Assembly: GCA_037975125.1 (NCBI GenBank)
Contig: CM075862.1
Coordinates: 78,467,843 to 78,531,842, forward strand
Direction of reading: 5' to 3'
Length of the DNA: 64,000 nucleotides
Source of the DNA: Latrodectus hesperus
Taxonomy: Eukaryota > Arthropoda > Arachnida > Araneae > Theridiidae
The notes under the pieces are model-generated. The model was not told the origin of the DNA and did no database searches. It saw only the letters and a program-made list of their open reading frames with translations. Positions 21,101 through 51,403 of this stretch are shown here, one piece after another. The position numbers were made by a program, and so were the translations under genes. Position 1 is the stretch's first letter. Every line of letters begins with the position of its first letter.

Positions 21101-23907
21101 GTTTATCTTTCAATGCTTTGCACATGATGCCAAATTGACCGGAACTTAAGCCCGCCACACACGATAGGATTTCTCCTTAGGATTTGTTGAAGTGGTAGAA
21201 AGTAATTAAGCACACACACTTCCCTCAAATTTTGTTGACCACAGTAGGGGAGGTACATCTAGCCTGGGCAGTTATTTTTAAGGGTGCCATTTTACAACAA
21301 CATTTATTGCTTTTGGCTTAAAATGTGTGCCTTGTAAAAGAAAATCGCCAAAAATTTCAATCATTTAAAAAAAAATTTCTGTCACTTTTATGACTTGACG
21401 AATTTATGTCTTTTTAGTTTTTATTGTTGTACTCATTTGTCGGATATTAAATGTTGTCATAGTAAGTTAAGTAACATGAGTAAATTAGGCGCAGAAGTAT
21501 TATTGGCTGTTGCTTTGGACTGTGATGATGGTACAAAGAAAAATAAAAAAAAGAAATGGACAAAAAATTGGTTGCTCCAGCGTGAAATTCTTTCACATCT
21601 AAATTTGATTACAGAAATACAGTCGGAAGATAAAGATTTCTTGAATAACATGAGGATAAAATTGAGGAATGAAAAATTGTATGCAAAGTTGTTGGATAAG
21701 GTAACACCTTTCATTATAAGAAAAGATACATCCATGCGCTCATCTTTAAAGTTCTCACATGAACCATTAAGTGCAACTTAGCGCTTTCTGACAAGCGGTA
21801 TTCATAAAAGAGCCACATTAGTACATCAAAAAGTTTATCTATCAAGTATTATTATTTATTGGTAGATATATAAAACCAATTATTAATTTGTTATCTATTA
21901 TCCAAGTATTCTTAGATTTTATAATATTTTCTTAAATGATTTTTAAATAAAAGGGAAACAAATTAACATTTACCAAATGATAAATCATAACTGAAAGTGT
22001 ATTTAATTTCAATTTAGCTTAAAGGTGAATAATTTTCTTTGGTTATTATTAATCAATTTATTAATTTTAATTATCTAATTTCATTATTGTTTAATTGTAT
22101 AAAGAATATTTAAAGAAAACCACAGAATAATCTCAACTAATATCTTTATATTATTGTTTAAACTTAATTCATACTTAAAAATATAGAAAATTAAAATTTT
22201 AAAATATTCATTTTGAAGATTTGTAAGCATTCTGAAATAAAAATATATTGTTTTCTAATAAAGATTATAATAAAATTTCGTAGTTAAATTTTACGTTAAA
22301 TGTGTAATTATATATATTCATTCAGATTGAGAATAATTTTACAAAATAAATTATTTAATTTATTTCATCACCATTTTCAACAAAACATGTGTCAAAATTC
22401 ATGCAAGATACTTCAGCACGTAGAATTGCAATTACGTCCAGAAATGATATATATTCAAAGTACCGTAAAGTCGGCACACATATGCATCCTCGATGCTTAC
22501 ACCACTTTTTTTGACTCATTGATTTTTCTTTTTTACAGGTTTTACGGAGGGCATTAATTTTTTCCTTTACTTCGTTAGTTGAAGCCTTTACATCTACCTT
22601 TTTGTATATTTTTAATAATTTTTCGTAAGCTAACTTTCTTTTTATTTTATTTGTGTAATCGACACTCATCATTTGCCACAAACAAGGCTAATCTTTATAG
22701 ACTTCAATAAATTTCTGCAATACTTGCTTCATGGACATTTTTAAAAAAGGGATCTAATGTTCGTGACGTTCAGAAAAACGTGAATCTAAGTTTCAGTAAA
22801 TGAGAAATTTCAAATATTAATTTTCCCAATTATCGCCAAGAAATAATTTGCAACCCTGTGAGACGACACGCGACAACGGGAAGCAATTGCTTACTTCCTG
22901 TGTTGGAAGAAAAATCAGAGCTTGTTTGAATTTTCTTGAACCTTTCCAATTTCCCCACACACGGTACAACTTGTTCACGTACAACAAATCCATAGGAAAA
23001 ATCCTATCATGTGTGGCGGGCTTTACAATATAAAGTGGACTCCAAACCACTATAAGAAACCAAATTCAAGATGAGATTTGAACACATGAACTGAAGGCAA
23101 GAGTGCTAACGTTTAGGATAGCAAAATGATAGAGAAAATGTTAAAATATATGTAGGAACTAACTTAAAAAAATTATTAACACTGCTAAATTTTTTTATTC
23201 AATAATATCAAAATCATTGGGAGTTCGGAACATTTCAATTAATAAAAACTTAAGCAAGTGAATGCGCAAATACAAAATTTCTCACAAAAGAATTATAATT
23301 AGAAAATGAAGATATTGCTACTAAAAACTTTTTGGGAAGAAACTAAGATAACTCTTTTTTATTCATATATAAGAATAGTCCACCTCTAATATGAACAATT
23401 CATTACTCTAACAAAGAATATGGGAGCTTTGTGTGTGTGAGATACATCATTCTAACATTACAATGAAGCATTTTCACTGCCTAATAGTGCATTAGATAAT
23501 TAAGTTTATGAAAATGATTTAAAATAAATTTTGCATTTAACAAATCACACTACTTCTCATTTTACGCTTTTAAGGCAGAAACGTTTAGCACAATTATTTA
23601 ATTAACACAAATTTTATATTTAGTATACTTTTGATAATTACTCAATACTTAACACTCCTAATAGTTTTACTGGATCCATCCAAGACAAAATTAACAGGAT
23701 ATGCAAGACTTAATTTTACCCATAAAAATAATGATATATGACCACAATTATAAATAAAATATTATTCTGGTCAAATAATCAGTTTTATAACTTATTTCAG
23801 GTTGTCTGACAGGACATGAGAATCGTGTTAGCTCATTAAGTATGCCAGACAATGGAATGGCTGTAGTGACAGGATCTTGGGATTCTAGTGTTCGAGTATG
23901 GAATTGA
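9033..23907 (+). CDS. G-protein beta subunit paralog, last three coding exons
   Basis: Three exons (9033-9104, 20229-20445, 23801-23907) encode the C-terminal 131 residues of a heterotrimeric G-protein beta subunit, covering the last WD40 blades. Exon lengths (72, 217, 107 nt) and phases are identical to exons 6-8 of the complete gene at 28161-48447, and all splice sites are GT-AG. By hand alignment about 73 of 131 residues match. Counterparts of Asp228, Asn230, Asp246 and Trp332, known Galpha/effector contacts in mammalian Gbeta1, are kept. The blade around 258-300 is strongly diverged. No stops interrupt it, so it looks functional. Upstream exons must lie before the window or be lost. The sequence could be a sensory or lineage-specific Gbeta; that is a guess. 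Confidence 0.9.
9105..9745. other. Intron start of the Gbeta paralog
   Basis: AT-rich intronic DNA between the exon at 9033-9104 and the Tc1 relic. No gene or repeat end was recognised. Confidence 0.4.
10290..11572 (+). mobile_element. Tigger/pogo-like DNA transposon nested in the Tc1 relic
   Basis: A 23-bp inverted repeat, starting cagtcaaccctcctataacg, is at both ends. TA target duplications are at 10288-10289 and 11573-11574. The 1283-bp length and the TA/CAGT ends match Tigger/pogo elements. Subterminal copies of a motif ataacgcggt with variants recur near 10320, 11380, 11430, 11460 and 11530; they may be transposase-binding sites. The interior keeps only the C-terminal part of a transposase. 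Confidence 0.9.
10561..10998 (+). pseudogene. Tigger transposase C-terminal fragment
   Basis: The reading frame contains [19 protein letters not shown], which resembles the segment after the DDE domain of Tigger/jerky-type transposases (the TLNACWKKLWP region), followed by an acidic region ([18 protein letters not shown]). The DNA-binding HTH/CENPB domains and DDE catalytic domain are absent, so this is a remnant. The first ~30 codons (lysine-rich) are probably not part of the protein. Confidence 0.78.
13061..13653. other. Intronic AT-rich stretch
   Basis: Within the first visible intron of the Gbeta paralog. No gene or repeat end was recognised. Confidence 0.3.
13666..13843 (-). repeat. tRNA-derived SINE G, reference copy of the 'tttttgcacacgag' family
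   Basis: The minus-strand head begins ggccgagctggcagccgaat with a gttagcgct box A-like segment and a gtgggttcgtatcccac box B-like segment. A perfect 12-bp duplication, cattaaaacaga, is at 13654-13665 and 13844-13855. The 3' end is an (AAAC)n tail. Related copies or fragments occur at 21085-23120 (split), 31288-31430, 39160-39232 and 45860-45904. Confidence 0.9.
14159..17360 (-). mobile_element. Second Tigger/pogo-like element, decayed, with a nested insertion
   Basis: The ends are imperfect inverted repeats: cagtagacacttgttttttc at 14159, and cagtagacgctcgtttttac as reverse complement of the end at 17360. TA flanks are at 14157-14158 and 17361-17362. Minus-strand translation of about 15890-15600 yields a broken transposase region resembling the Tigger motif around LPPNVTSLIQPMDQG (seen across frames as NVTF...PW) followed by [16 protein letters not shown]. 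The interior is otherwise full of stops. A separate inverted-repeat element occupies 14361-15253. Confidence 0.72.
14361..15253. mobile_element. Non-autonomous inverted-repeat element nested in the Tigger
   Basis: A 25-bp perfect inverted repeat starts ccgtattttcctgtatataa; the mirror end is at 15229-15253. The motif gcggattat and relatives are repeated near both ends (for example 15115-15240). The 893-bp interior has no transposase. A target duplication could not be fixed, so the superfamily is left open. A degraded similar end is seen near 35461-35490. Confidence 0.8.
17880..18880 (+). pseudogene. Jockey/I-type LINE reverse-transcriptase relic
   Basis: Plus-strand frames carry [12 protein letters not shown], then a [12 protein letters not shown] block, [20 protein letters not shown] (the PQGSVLSP-type RT block) and near the end [19 protein letters not shown] with [20 protein letters not shown]. 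The order is that of the RT domain of jockey/I-type non-LTR elements. Multiple stops and frame changes exclude function. It lies in an intron of the Gbeta paralog. Confidence 0.85.
18881..20228. other. Intron end before Gbeta paralog exon 20229-20445
   Basis: AT-rich intronic sequence with the acceptor ctatttcag ending at 20228. No other structure was recognised. Confidence 0.4.
20229..20445 (+). CDS. Gbeta paralog exon, homologous to Gbeta1 exon 7
   Basis: 217 nt, phase 0 to phase 1, exactly the length of Gbeta1 exon 7. It encodes [30 protein letters not shown] and, at the end, [18 protein letters not shown]. 34 of 73 residues equal Gbeta1. The segment corresponding to Gbeta1 [12 protein letters not shown] is replaced by an unrelated-looking [12 protein letters not shown]. 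The donor is Ggtttgt. Confidence 0.92.
21476..21781 (+). pseudogene. Harbinger transposase, N-terminal fragment
   Basis: The ATG at 21476 ([10 protein letters not shown]) starts a 101-residue product. It has a lysine-rich stretch followed by [20 protein letters not shown], a segment with FLNNMRIKL, and [16 protein letters not shown], matching the conserved N-terminal helical region of PIF/HARBI1-type transposases. A stop follows SAT where the family continues with an RFLATG-like motif; RFLTSG is visible just after the stop. The DDE domain is absent. The 27 codons upstream in the same frame are probably not translated. Confidence 0.82.
22355..22681 (-). CDS. MADF-domain (Myb/SANT-like) protein of the Harbinger element
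   Basis: A 108-residue frame begins [20 protein letters not shown] and continues [17 protein letters not shown], the three-helix pattern of MADF/Myb-SANT-like domains encoded as the accessory protein of PIF/Harbinger elements, which assists nuclear import and DNA binding of the transposase. It is antisense to the transposase fragment. It appears truncated at the N-terminus, and the C-terminal half is uncertain. It is possibly still translatable but without a functional partner. Confidence 0.7.
   Translation of the reverse strand: MWQMMSVDYTNKIKRKLAYEKLLKIYKKVDVKASTNEVKEKINALRKTCKKEKSMSQKKWCKHRGCICVPTLRYFEYISFLDVIAILRAEVSCMNFDTCFVENGDEIN
23801..23907 (+). CDS. Gbeta paralog terminal exon, homologous to Gbeta1 exon 8
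   Basis: 107 nt including the TGA stop, with acceptor cttatttcag. It encodes [20 protein letters not shown] then [12 protein letters not shown]. 20 of 34 residues equal the Gbeta1 terminal exon, including the closing GSWDS and the C-terminal WN. Downstream, an AATAAA at 24314-24319 is a candidate polyadenylation signal. Confidence 0.93.
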
Positions 23908-24145
23908 AGTCCTGGAAATTAAGTTTACTAAGAAAAGAAGCATGATTTATATTAATGGAAACATAATGAAAATATAGAAAACTATCCTTACAAATATTCA
24001 AGAAGTTTTCTTTTACAACAAATATAAAAGTATCTTAAAGGCTTGAAAAATACAGCACATGTATGTATATATTTTACTTACTTTAGTCTCTAAAATTGGT
24101 TAACTTGAGTGAAACTTTACCAATAGAAATCATACTTTAATGGTA

Positions 24146-24192
24146 CCTTTTTTAATTGCAGTGCTTTTCTAAAGCACTGCAATTAAAAAAGG
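24146..24192. repeat. Perfect 22-bp inverted repeat with 3-nt loop
   Basis: ccttttttaattgcagtgct and two more bases at 24146-24167 are exactly complementary to 24171-24192, with a 3-nt loop. It lies about 240 bp after the stop codon of the Gbeta paralog and before a candidate AATAAA at 24314, so it may be transcribed in the 3' UTR. No mobile-element features accompany it. Confidence 0.9.
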
Positions 24193-24355
24193 GGAAAAAA
24201 TTAGGAACATTGTAGTACAGTTATAGAAATGAAAGTTTACATACTAGTCAAGAAATTTATCTTTAGATAATTTTCATTTATTCTAATAATAAAATTGCTA
24301 AGAACATTACTAAAATAAAGACTCAAATATGATTCTTTGAAACGGTTAAAATTTA

Positions 24356-25373
24356 CTGTACGGTCACCCTTGGCGAAATTTTCAAAAAGTCGCCAAGGCC
24401 GTATGACGTCATACTTACTCGTATGGCGAATTTCCGATCGGGAGAAAAAATGGCTGAAATAGTGACAAGCATTTCATACATTTTTGGTATCTATCAATAT
24501 ACTCAATTTTACAAAATTAACAAAAAACGCAAATTTATAATTTCAAACATCAATGGAAAAATAATAAAGTTGATATGTTAAATTATCCATAAAATTTTTT
24601 GATTAAAACAAAACACAAAAATATTTCGAATAAATATTTTGATTTCGATAAAATATTCGTTAAAATATTTTGATTCACAAAAATATTTTGAAAAGAACGA
24701 GGGAGCTGAAAATAAGGAATTACTTGAAAACGAATGCGAATAAGGAAAATATGGGAACTTCGAATAAGTAAATATCAGTTTTAAGAAAATCAGAATACGA
24801 ATTCTTCCAGAAGAATCCGAACACGAATAACATGAAAAATAAAGCAACATTCGGAAAAGAATAAATTATTAAGTACAAATTAAACTGTTAAATAGAATAT
24901 CTTTAAGAAATTAAATACAGAAACAATAATTTTAAAAATATAAATACAAATTACATAGTATTTTATAGTAATAATGTAAATTATAAGAATGCCATACATA
25001 AACTAAAGAAAGAATGTATCAACACAATTTTAAACAGTAACATTAAATTCAATTTAAATTTTTAAATTAATGGAAAAGAGCAATACAACCTGGAATTTAA
25101 TTATCCAAACTGCCAAGCAAATTGTAAAACACACTAAAAAATCTTACGATAACTCGCAAAAATTTCTTGTAACATGCTGAAATGGAACAAAATGTTTTAA
25201 ATTTCATCGCGATGACGTAAACACTAGAGTTGTTAAAATTGAATTTTCATCTTAATTCTTATTGGTCTTCATTTGTATGACGAGCATCTCGCGAGAATCA
25301 CATGACACAAAAATAAGGCTCTGTTCGCCAAATTTGGCTCCAAAAAGAAAACGCGCCAAGGGTGACCGTACAG
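24356..25373. mobile_element. Non-autonomous TIR element (MITE-like) with TA flanks
   Basis: The ends ctgtacggtcacccttggcg at 24356 and its complement ending at 25373 are perfectly inverted over 20 bp, with TA on both sides (24354-24355, 25374-25375). The left part holds a second internal inverted repeat (ccttggcga / tcgccaagg) and the palindrome gtatgacgtcatac at 24401-24414, which contains a consensus CRE (TGACGTCA). The 1018-bp interior is AT-rich with no transposase. Confidence 0.85.
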
Positions 25374-28160
25374 TAAAACTGAGCCTTTGAAACAAAAATA
25401 GCCATGTACAATATTAAACGAAAATTATCACTTTTTAAGTTTAAAATTTTTAAATATGTAGCAACAAAATACCCTAGTTGACAAGCAAGTAATTAACACT
25501 TTATCATTAAAAAATCTTTTAAGGATTATAAACACAGAAATAAAATAAAATGATATAATTAAATCTATAAATTCAGCTTTCATTTAAGGAATAAAAATTT
25601 TAAGAGAAATGTACAATTCTGATCATTTTAGAATTTTTATTATAATTAAACATAAAAATTATTCATTTTTAATTTAAAAAAAAAAACATTTTTTATAGAA
25701 CAATGTTACCCCTAATTAATAATTTTGCTAACTTATGGATTGTCATATACAAAAGTAAAAATTTTAAAATTAAGACAAATATCTTCAGTGCAGAAAATTG
25801 TTATGCATTTTAGTACACTATTATCTGAAATTAAATGTAAAATATCAAACAGGAATTTAAAAATATAATAATTGACAAAACACAACACATAATTATAAAC
25901 ATTGGTAAGTATGAAAAGTATGACCTTTTAACATCTTGATTCAATTTTATTAAAGAAATGCACAATTATAAAATTTATTGAAAAAAGTTTATTATTCTGC
26001 ATTATATGTAAGTATAATACTTAATATCACTAATAACAAAGCTGGAAACATATATCCAAAATTCATCACACAATGCAGACAGTAATATTTTCTAAAGGGT
26101 GTAGTGTCATTTTTCGTGAATGGTCAATATCTGTGGAAGGCAAGGATGAGAGGACATAAAGATAAACAGCTTTATTCACCAATTTAAATTACATACGATT
26201 TTTTTTATAACTGACAAAACACAACTAGACTCAAATTTGACTTTCACACTGACAATGGCGAAAATAAAATGAAGCTGACATGCACAGCTTATTTGTACAC
26301 AGGAAGATTCCAGTATGTATGAATAAAGGAAATACATTTTCCAGTATCAGAGAACAGTATTTCCAAGGGCTGCTCTCACTGAGAATTGCAAAGTGACAGC
26401 ACAGGGAATTAATACTATACACACAAGAGGCTGCATGCTCTGAGCTAGATACTAATTGGCTAATAGGAGCAACAACAAGAACAAAACAATTAAGTAAAAT
26501 TTGAAATCGACAATGGCTGCTACATTTCCACTACACCTACTTATACAAACACAGGAGCCTACAAAGTAGTTCCTTTTATTGTTGTTAAGAAAAAGCAAAT
26601 ATTTCTTTTTAAACAAGAGCAGCCAGGAAAGTAACACCATCGTGATTAATTCCATTAAAGTGCACAGAAATTACATTATGCACCAAAAGTATATTAAAGA
26701 ACAGTAGCATTTTGTCAGTACAGGCCCTGATTAAAGTCAGAACCAGTCAGTGTAATTGATCATAGCACGAGGCCAGAAAAATGCATACTTTATGTTAACA
26801 GTTTATGATAGTCTAATGACCATCTAACAAAAAAAAAGAATATCATTTTTGTATGTTGGCAGACATAGCCAACAAAGGAGAGAAGAATTTAGTTATCTTG
26901 GCGAAATGTGATGAGATAGTACACTTTATTATGTTATTCACTTATAAAACTACTACCACGGGAATATGAAAGAAATATTCAGTATTGTTCATTTTCTGTT
27001 GTATATATTGTCTCTACCTCTGGATAGTAAAATGTATTTAACATAAAAATACTTTAAAAAAGAAAAAAAAAGGAAAGTAAGACATTAAATAATACAGACG
27101 TGCGTAAAAGATTTATAAACGTTTACTGCACACAAACTTTAGTTAAAAATTCTTGCAGCTTCTCTTGTTTGTTACTTCCTTTACCACTGCATTGGCAGTT
27201 ACAGACATCTTAGTCTGCAAGTTGAGTCCAACTTGGAATATACTTCAGCAGTGATTAGTTGGGCAAGTTCCACATCATCTTTATGGTCCCAAGAAGAGTG
27301 AAACTGTAAATTGGAGATTCGCCTTTTGATTTAGGCAATAACATCTGACAGTCACAATCTAGATTATTATTCATTTGATTTGACCACAAATAACGAATTC
27401 ACATTATTTACAAATGGAATCCACATCTAGCACTCAAAACATAACTGACTCCATAAATAAGGTTTACAATGATACACTTATTCAAAGCCTGAAATAGAAT
27501 TTGGTACAAGATTCATTGTCCATTCTCTTGATCATAATCAAAGCTCAACCACAAAATTAAAGACACATTCAGCATGTAGAAACATTTTTCACAAAGAATA
27601 CATACTTTTGTGTTAAGTGGACAAGAGACCAGTCGGGGCTCAAACTGATCTCTCCGAACAGTCAACACATTAACAGGCTCAGAATTTTAATGAATGAAAA
27701 TTATGTTTCTACATGCGGAATTAACTTTTCATATTTCTAACAGCTACATTTAAAAGTAGAGCAATATCTGGGTAATAAGTTAATAAACTGTCAAGTGAAT
27801 ACTATGCAAGCAAAAACAGCAAGCACCGTGCACTGAGAGCAACGTGCTTCAGGCAGTTTGCGACAAAGTATGACTAGACAGAGCTGTATAATCCAGCACA
27901 AGAGAAATTAAAAGGGGACCTCAGTTTAGAAATTGGTATTCAGATGTTTTAGATCACTCACTCACAGATAAGAGATATAAACATGCACGTCTGAATATGA
28001 ACGCCAAATCACACATACGAATGGAAATTTCTTCACAACACATACTCAGACTTAAATAGTGCTAGATGTAAAGTTACAAAAGAAGGCCAAATAAGCAACA
28101 CTACTGTGTTCATGTGTAAACAACAAATAACTGGTCCAGGAAATATGTTTTGTTTTAGCA
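25374..28160 (-). other. Convergent intergenic region and probable Gbeta1 3' UTR
   Basis: No other gene was recognised between the two convergent Gbeta genes. From about 26100 to 28160 the sequence is less AT-extreme and follows the Gbeta1 stop, consistent with a long 3' UTR on the minus strand. A candidate polyadenylation signal (AATAAA on the minus strand) is at 26171-26176. The 3' end cannot be fixed without RNA data. Confidence 0.4.
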
Positions 28161-48447
<20,287 letters not shown>

Positions 48448-48470
48448 TTTCCCAAGGCTGTTTTAAATTT

Positions 48471-50908
48471 CTGAAATAATAAAAAGTTAGTATTGACCAA
48501 TTAATTTATGTAATAAGACAAGATTTTAAAATATGCATTTAAGGGTGCTACATATTCTTGGTAGCAATAAAAATCCTGAAAATACAATAAAAAAATGTTA
48601 ACAATTAAAATAATTATAGTTATATATAATTTTTAACATTCTCATTTTTTCACACAACATTTTTAACATTTCACATTAGAAAAATAAATTTCTGCAACAT
48701 CCTTTAATGTAGAGGAATACATTATATAGAAACAGTAAGCTACATTTATATTAAGACTATAATGAAATAATTTACATTGTTAAGATTATTAAAAATGATT
48801 AATCTTTTAATACAAATATGGCTTCATTCTGAATTTGATTTGTTATATTACAGTTGCCCTTGAAGGTGTTGAAACAGGCCAGTGGTTTAAAACAGGATTT
48901 AGAATCGAGGAACTAAAAGCTGGAATACTAATCTTCCAAAAACAAACTCAACTAACCCTCTAAGGAGGTAAGAGTGATGTACAATTCTGAAATGACAAGC
49001 ATCTGGTAATTTCTTCAATTCTTACAGTGGTACAAATACAGAGAACTATAATGCTATACTGCTTTCTTTAAAGTAAATAATTTTAATTTGCCTCAGATAA
49101 TTTACACAGGACAATTTAGAGTAAGATTGCAGTTTTAAAGATGATGGCAATACATAAAAAAGCAATGAAAAAGATAAAAAAAAACATAAGCTTTAAATAT
49201 TAAAATTAAAAAGAACACTAGAAATATTTTGCAAAATCAAACCAGATCAAATTCTCTGTACTTCCCTTGTAAAATGCTGTGAAAGACTACATATATGCGA
49301 AATAACACAGGTATTATGCACAGCGTAAGTAAAAAAAATTGATAAATTTCTTCACACAATTTATTTAAGACATTTGTTACAAAATAAGGTATGTATACAT
49401 TAAAATTTTTTTTACAACAAAGATGTTAAGTTATGAAAAAATTAAAAATATGAAACATTACACTTGTATGATAAAAATTCAATCAGGAGTTTGAAATAAA
49501 AGCTAATACGTTTAATGATAAACAATCAAAATATTCTTGTAAAAACACTGGACTAAGCATTTTCAACATGTCAAAAAGTATATAACATTTAACTCAATTA
49601 AAAAATACTTTTTCTCCTTTAAATTTTAGAACAAGATCCACTAAATTTATAATTTTATTCCACTTTTTATTGATTTATATATGAGATAAAATGTGTATGA
49701 AAGGAAGATTTTTTCCTACAATTAAAGGAAATAAAAGTTTTTATTATTACACTATACCATAATACTTATACATTATATTAAGTTCACTATCAACTGTTTA
49801 AATTATTCAATTTGCTATAATGAAATTTAACATAAGCATGTTATTAGATACCAATTGGTATTGTCTTTTTCAAGTAAAATCTGAAATTAGTGTATTCTTA
49901 ACAGAGTTTAATATAAAAACTTTTTTAAATTTATCTTCTATTAAACAGTTTTATATGTATTATAGCAAATAGATTAAAGAACAGAAATTAATAATTAGAA
50001 TTATTAATCATAGTTAAATTAGATCATCAGTATATTAATTTTTACAGTGTTATATACTTAATCTATTCTTAAAATATTTAAAGGAATGGTATAATAACAT
50101 TCCTTTAAATAAAAAAAATTTTTAAATAAATTCCTAGCTTAAAAATTATTTAAGTCTAAACTCAAGTTAAATAGAATCTATGAAAGTATTTCATTAATAA
50201 AAGAGATTCTATTAAAATTATAAATCACTACCTAAAAAAATGGTATACTGTATACTTTATGAAGCAATGATAAATGACTTAATAAGAAAAAGAAGTTATG
50301 TTAAATTAGTTTTCAAATCAAATGACAATTATAACTACCAATAATATATGCGTGCATTATATATACAAGATGAAAAGCAATCAAATATTCTAAGTGCAAA
50401 TAGGTATATCTAAGCATAGAGTAAACAGATTTTATTAATGGATAGTATGTCCTATTTTGTTGCCTCAACACACACAAGTTTTATAAATAATCCCCACAAA
50501 TATATAAGTAATTACCCGACTACTTGGCTAAGACATAAAAACAAGCAATGTACTGTTGCGAGCTAGAATTATAAATACGATTGTAATGGCAGTCCACGAA
50601 CAATTAGCAGTGTACATGAATCTGACGTAAGCCTAGTTGTCAAATTCAAATCAAGATACAATTGAAAGCACTTGAATAGCAAACGAAACATCAAATGCAT
50701 TAAACAATAAGTTAAAAAATACTGACACACAGTTTTGGAGAGTTTAAAATTCCATTGCATTACAAGTACTATTGGTTGTATTGATCCCAAGAATGAAATC
50801 ATTAAGCCTTTTTCTTAAATTAACATAAAATAAACTGAAACTGTTAGTGTTATATAATATGTTGTTAGTCACATAATAAAATACCTCTACATGTTGTAAA
50901 CTTATCAT
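48471..50908. other. Presumed 5'-UTR intron of Gbeta1
   Basis: AT-rich interval between the acceptor at 48471 and a candidate donor at 50909-50910. No gene or clear repeat was recognised. A degraded repeat is possible near 48855-48965. Confidence 0.4.
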
Positions 50909-50910
50909 AC

Positions 50911-51020
50911 CTGTTGGAAGAAAACGTAATGAACCTACTTTTCTTAGAAATTAAAAGTAACACCGGCTGATCCGCCAGAGATCTGGTATGTTATCTGACC
51001 CTGGCGGCTCCGCTATTGAA
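50911..51020 (-). promoter_or_regulatory. Candidate non-coding first exon of Gbeta1
   Basis: The minus strand here is GC-richer than its surroundings and ends in CAG followed by gtatgat at 50910, a good donor that could splice to the acceptor at 48471-48473. It also holds an interrupted palindrome (caccg...gatc / gatcggtg, about 50963-51033). The 5' limit is unknown. Inference only. Confidence 0.45.
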
Positions 51021-51403
51021 CTGATCGGTGTAACATATAGAGTCCTATTACAGCAATTGCATTCACTCGCTGCAGACCCAAGCTTTTTTCAGGATAAAAT
51101 ATAGAGCTAAATGTAAACATGCATTCACCGGCGTAATTATAAAAATTAAAATGAATGTTCGGCAAGAAAGGTACCTTTACTCTGAAATTAAACACATTCC
51201 AAAACTTAATACACACAGAGGGTGCGGTTCTCTTGCGCGCATTGATGTAACCCCGTAGCAAAAGGAGGTACCAAAAACTTAGCGCATGAGCAGAAGTATA
51301 GTTATAAACGCCATATTTGCTTTGTGGACACTGTCCAGTGTTAATTGTATTTAATTTATTGTAAATGAACATATATTAGTGTATTTACAAGGAATTTAAA
51401 AGG
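51021..51403. promoter_or_regulatory. Divergent promoter interval Gbeta1 / CLYBL
   Basis: About 400-490 bp separate the candidate Gbeta1 first exon (minus) from the CLYBL start codon (plus). No other gene lies between. A very short upstream frame (ATG at 51365, stop after four codons) precedes CLYBL. No TATA box was confidently assigned. Confidence 0.5.

Larger units (their letters stand above)
21149..23022 (+). mobile_element. PIF/Harbinger element with TTA target duplication
   Basis: The ends are inverted repeats: agcccgccacacacgatagg at 21149, and agcccgccacacatgatagg as reverse complement of the end at 23022; the similarity continues to about 35 bp. Both sides are flanked by TTA (21146-21148, 23023-23025), the typical PIF/Harbinger 3-bp duplication. 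It contains the two expected genes in opposite orientation: an N-terminal transposase fragment (21476-21781) and a MADF-type protein (22355-22681). The transposase catalytic domain is missing, so it is a deletion derivative. Confidence 0.9.
21085..23120 (-). repeat. Old SINE (G family) split by the Harbinger element
   Basis: The sequence just left of the Harbinger element (about 21085-21148) resembles the tttttgcacacgagg...gggactta part of SINE G. The sequence just right (23023-about 23120) resumes with ttacaatataaagtgga and aagagtgctaacgtt, matching the continuation of SINE G at 13732 onward. The break is at the TTA of the SINE's gggacttacgg, the target triplet. This supports insertion into a pre-existing SINE. 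Confidence 0.75.

Noticed and set aside
24578..24850. Minus-strand Phe/Ser/Tyr-rich open frame
   Set aside because: It lies in the AT-repeat interior of the TIR element; composition is that of imperfect aaatattt repeats, with no domain.
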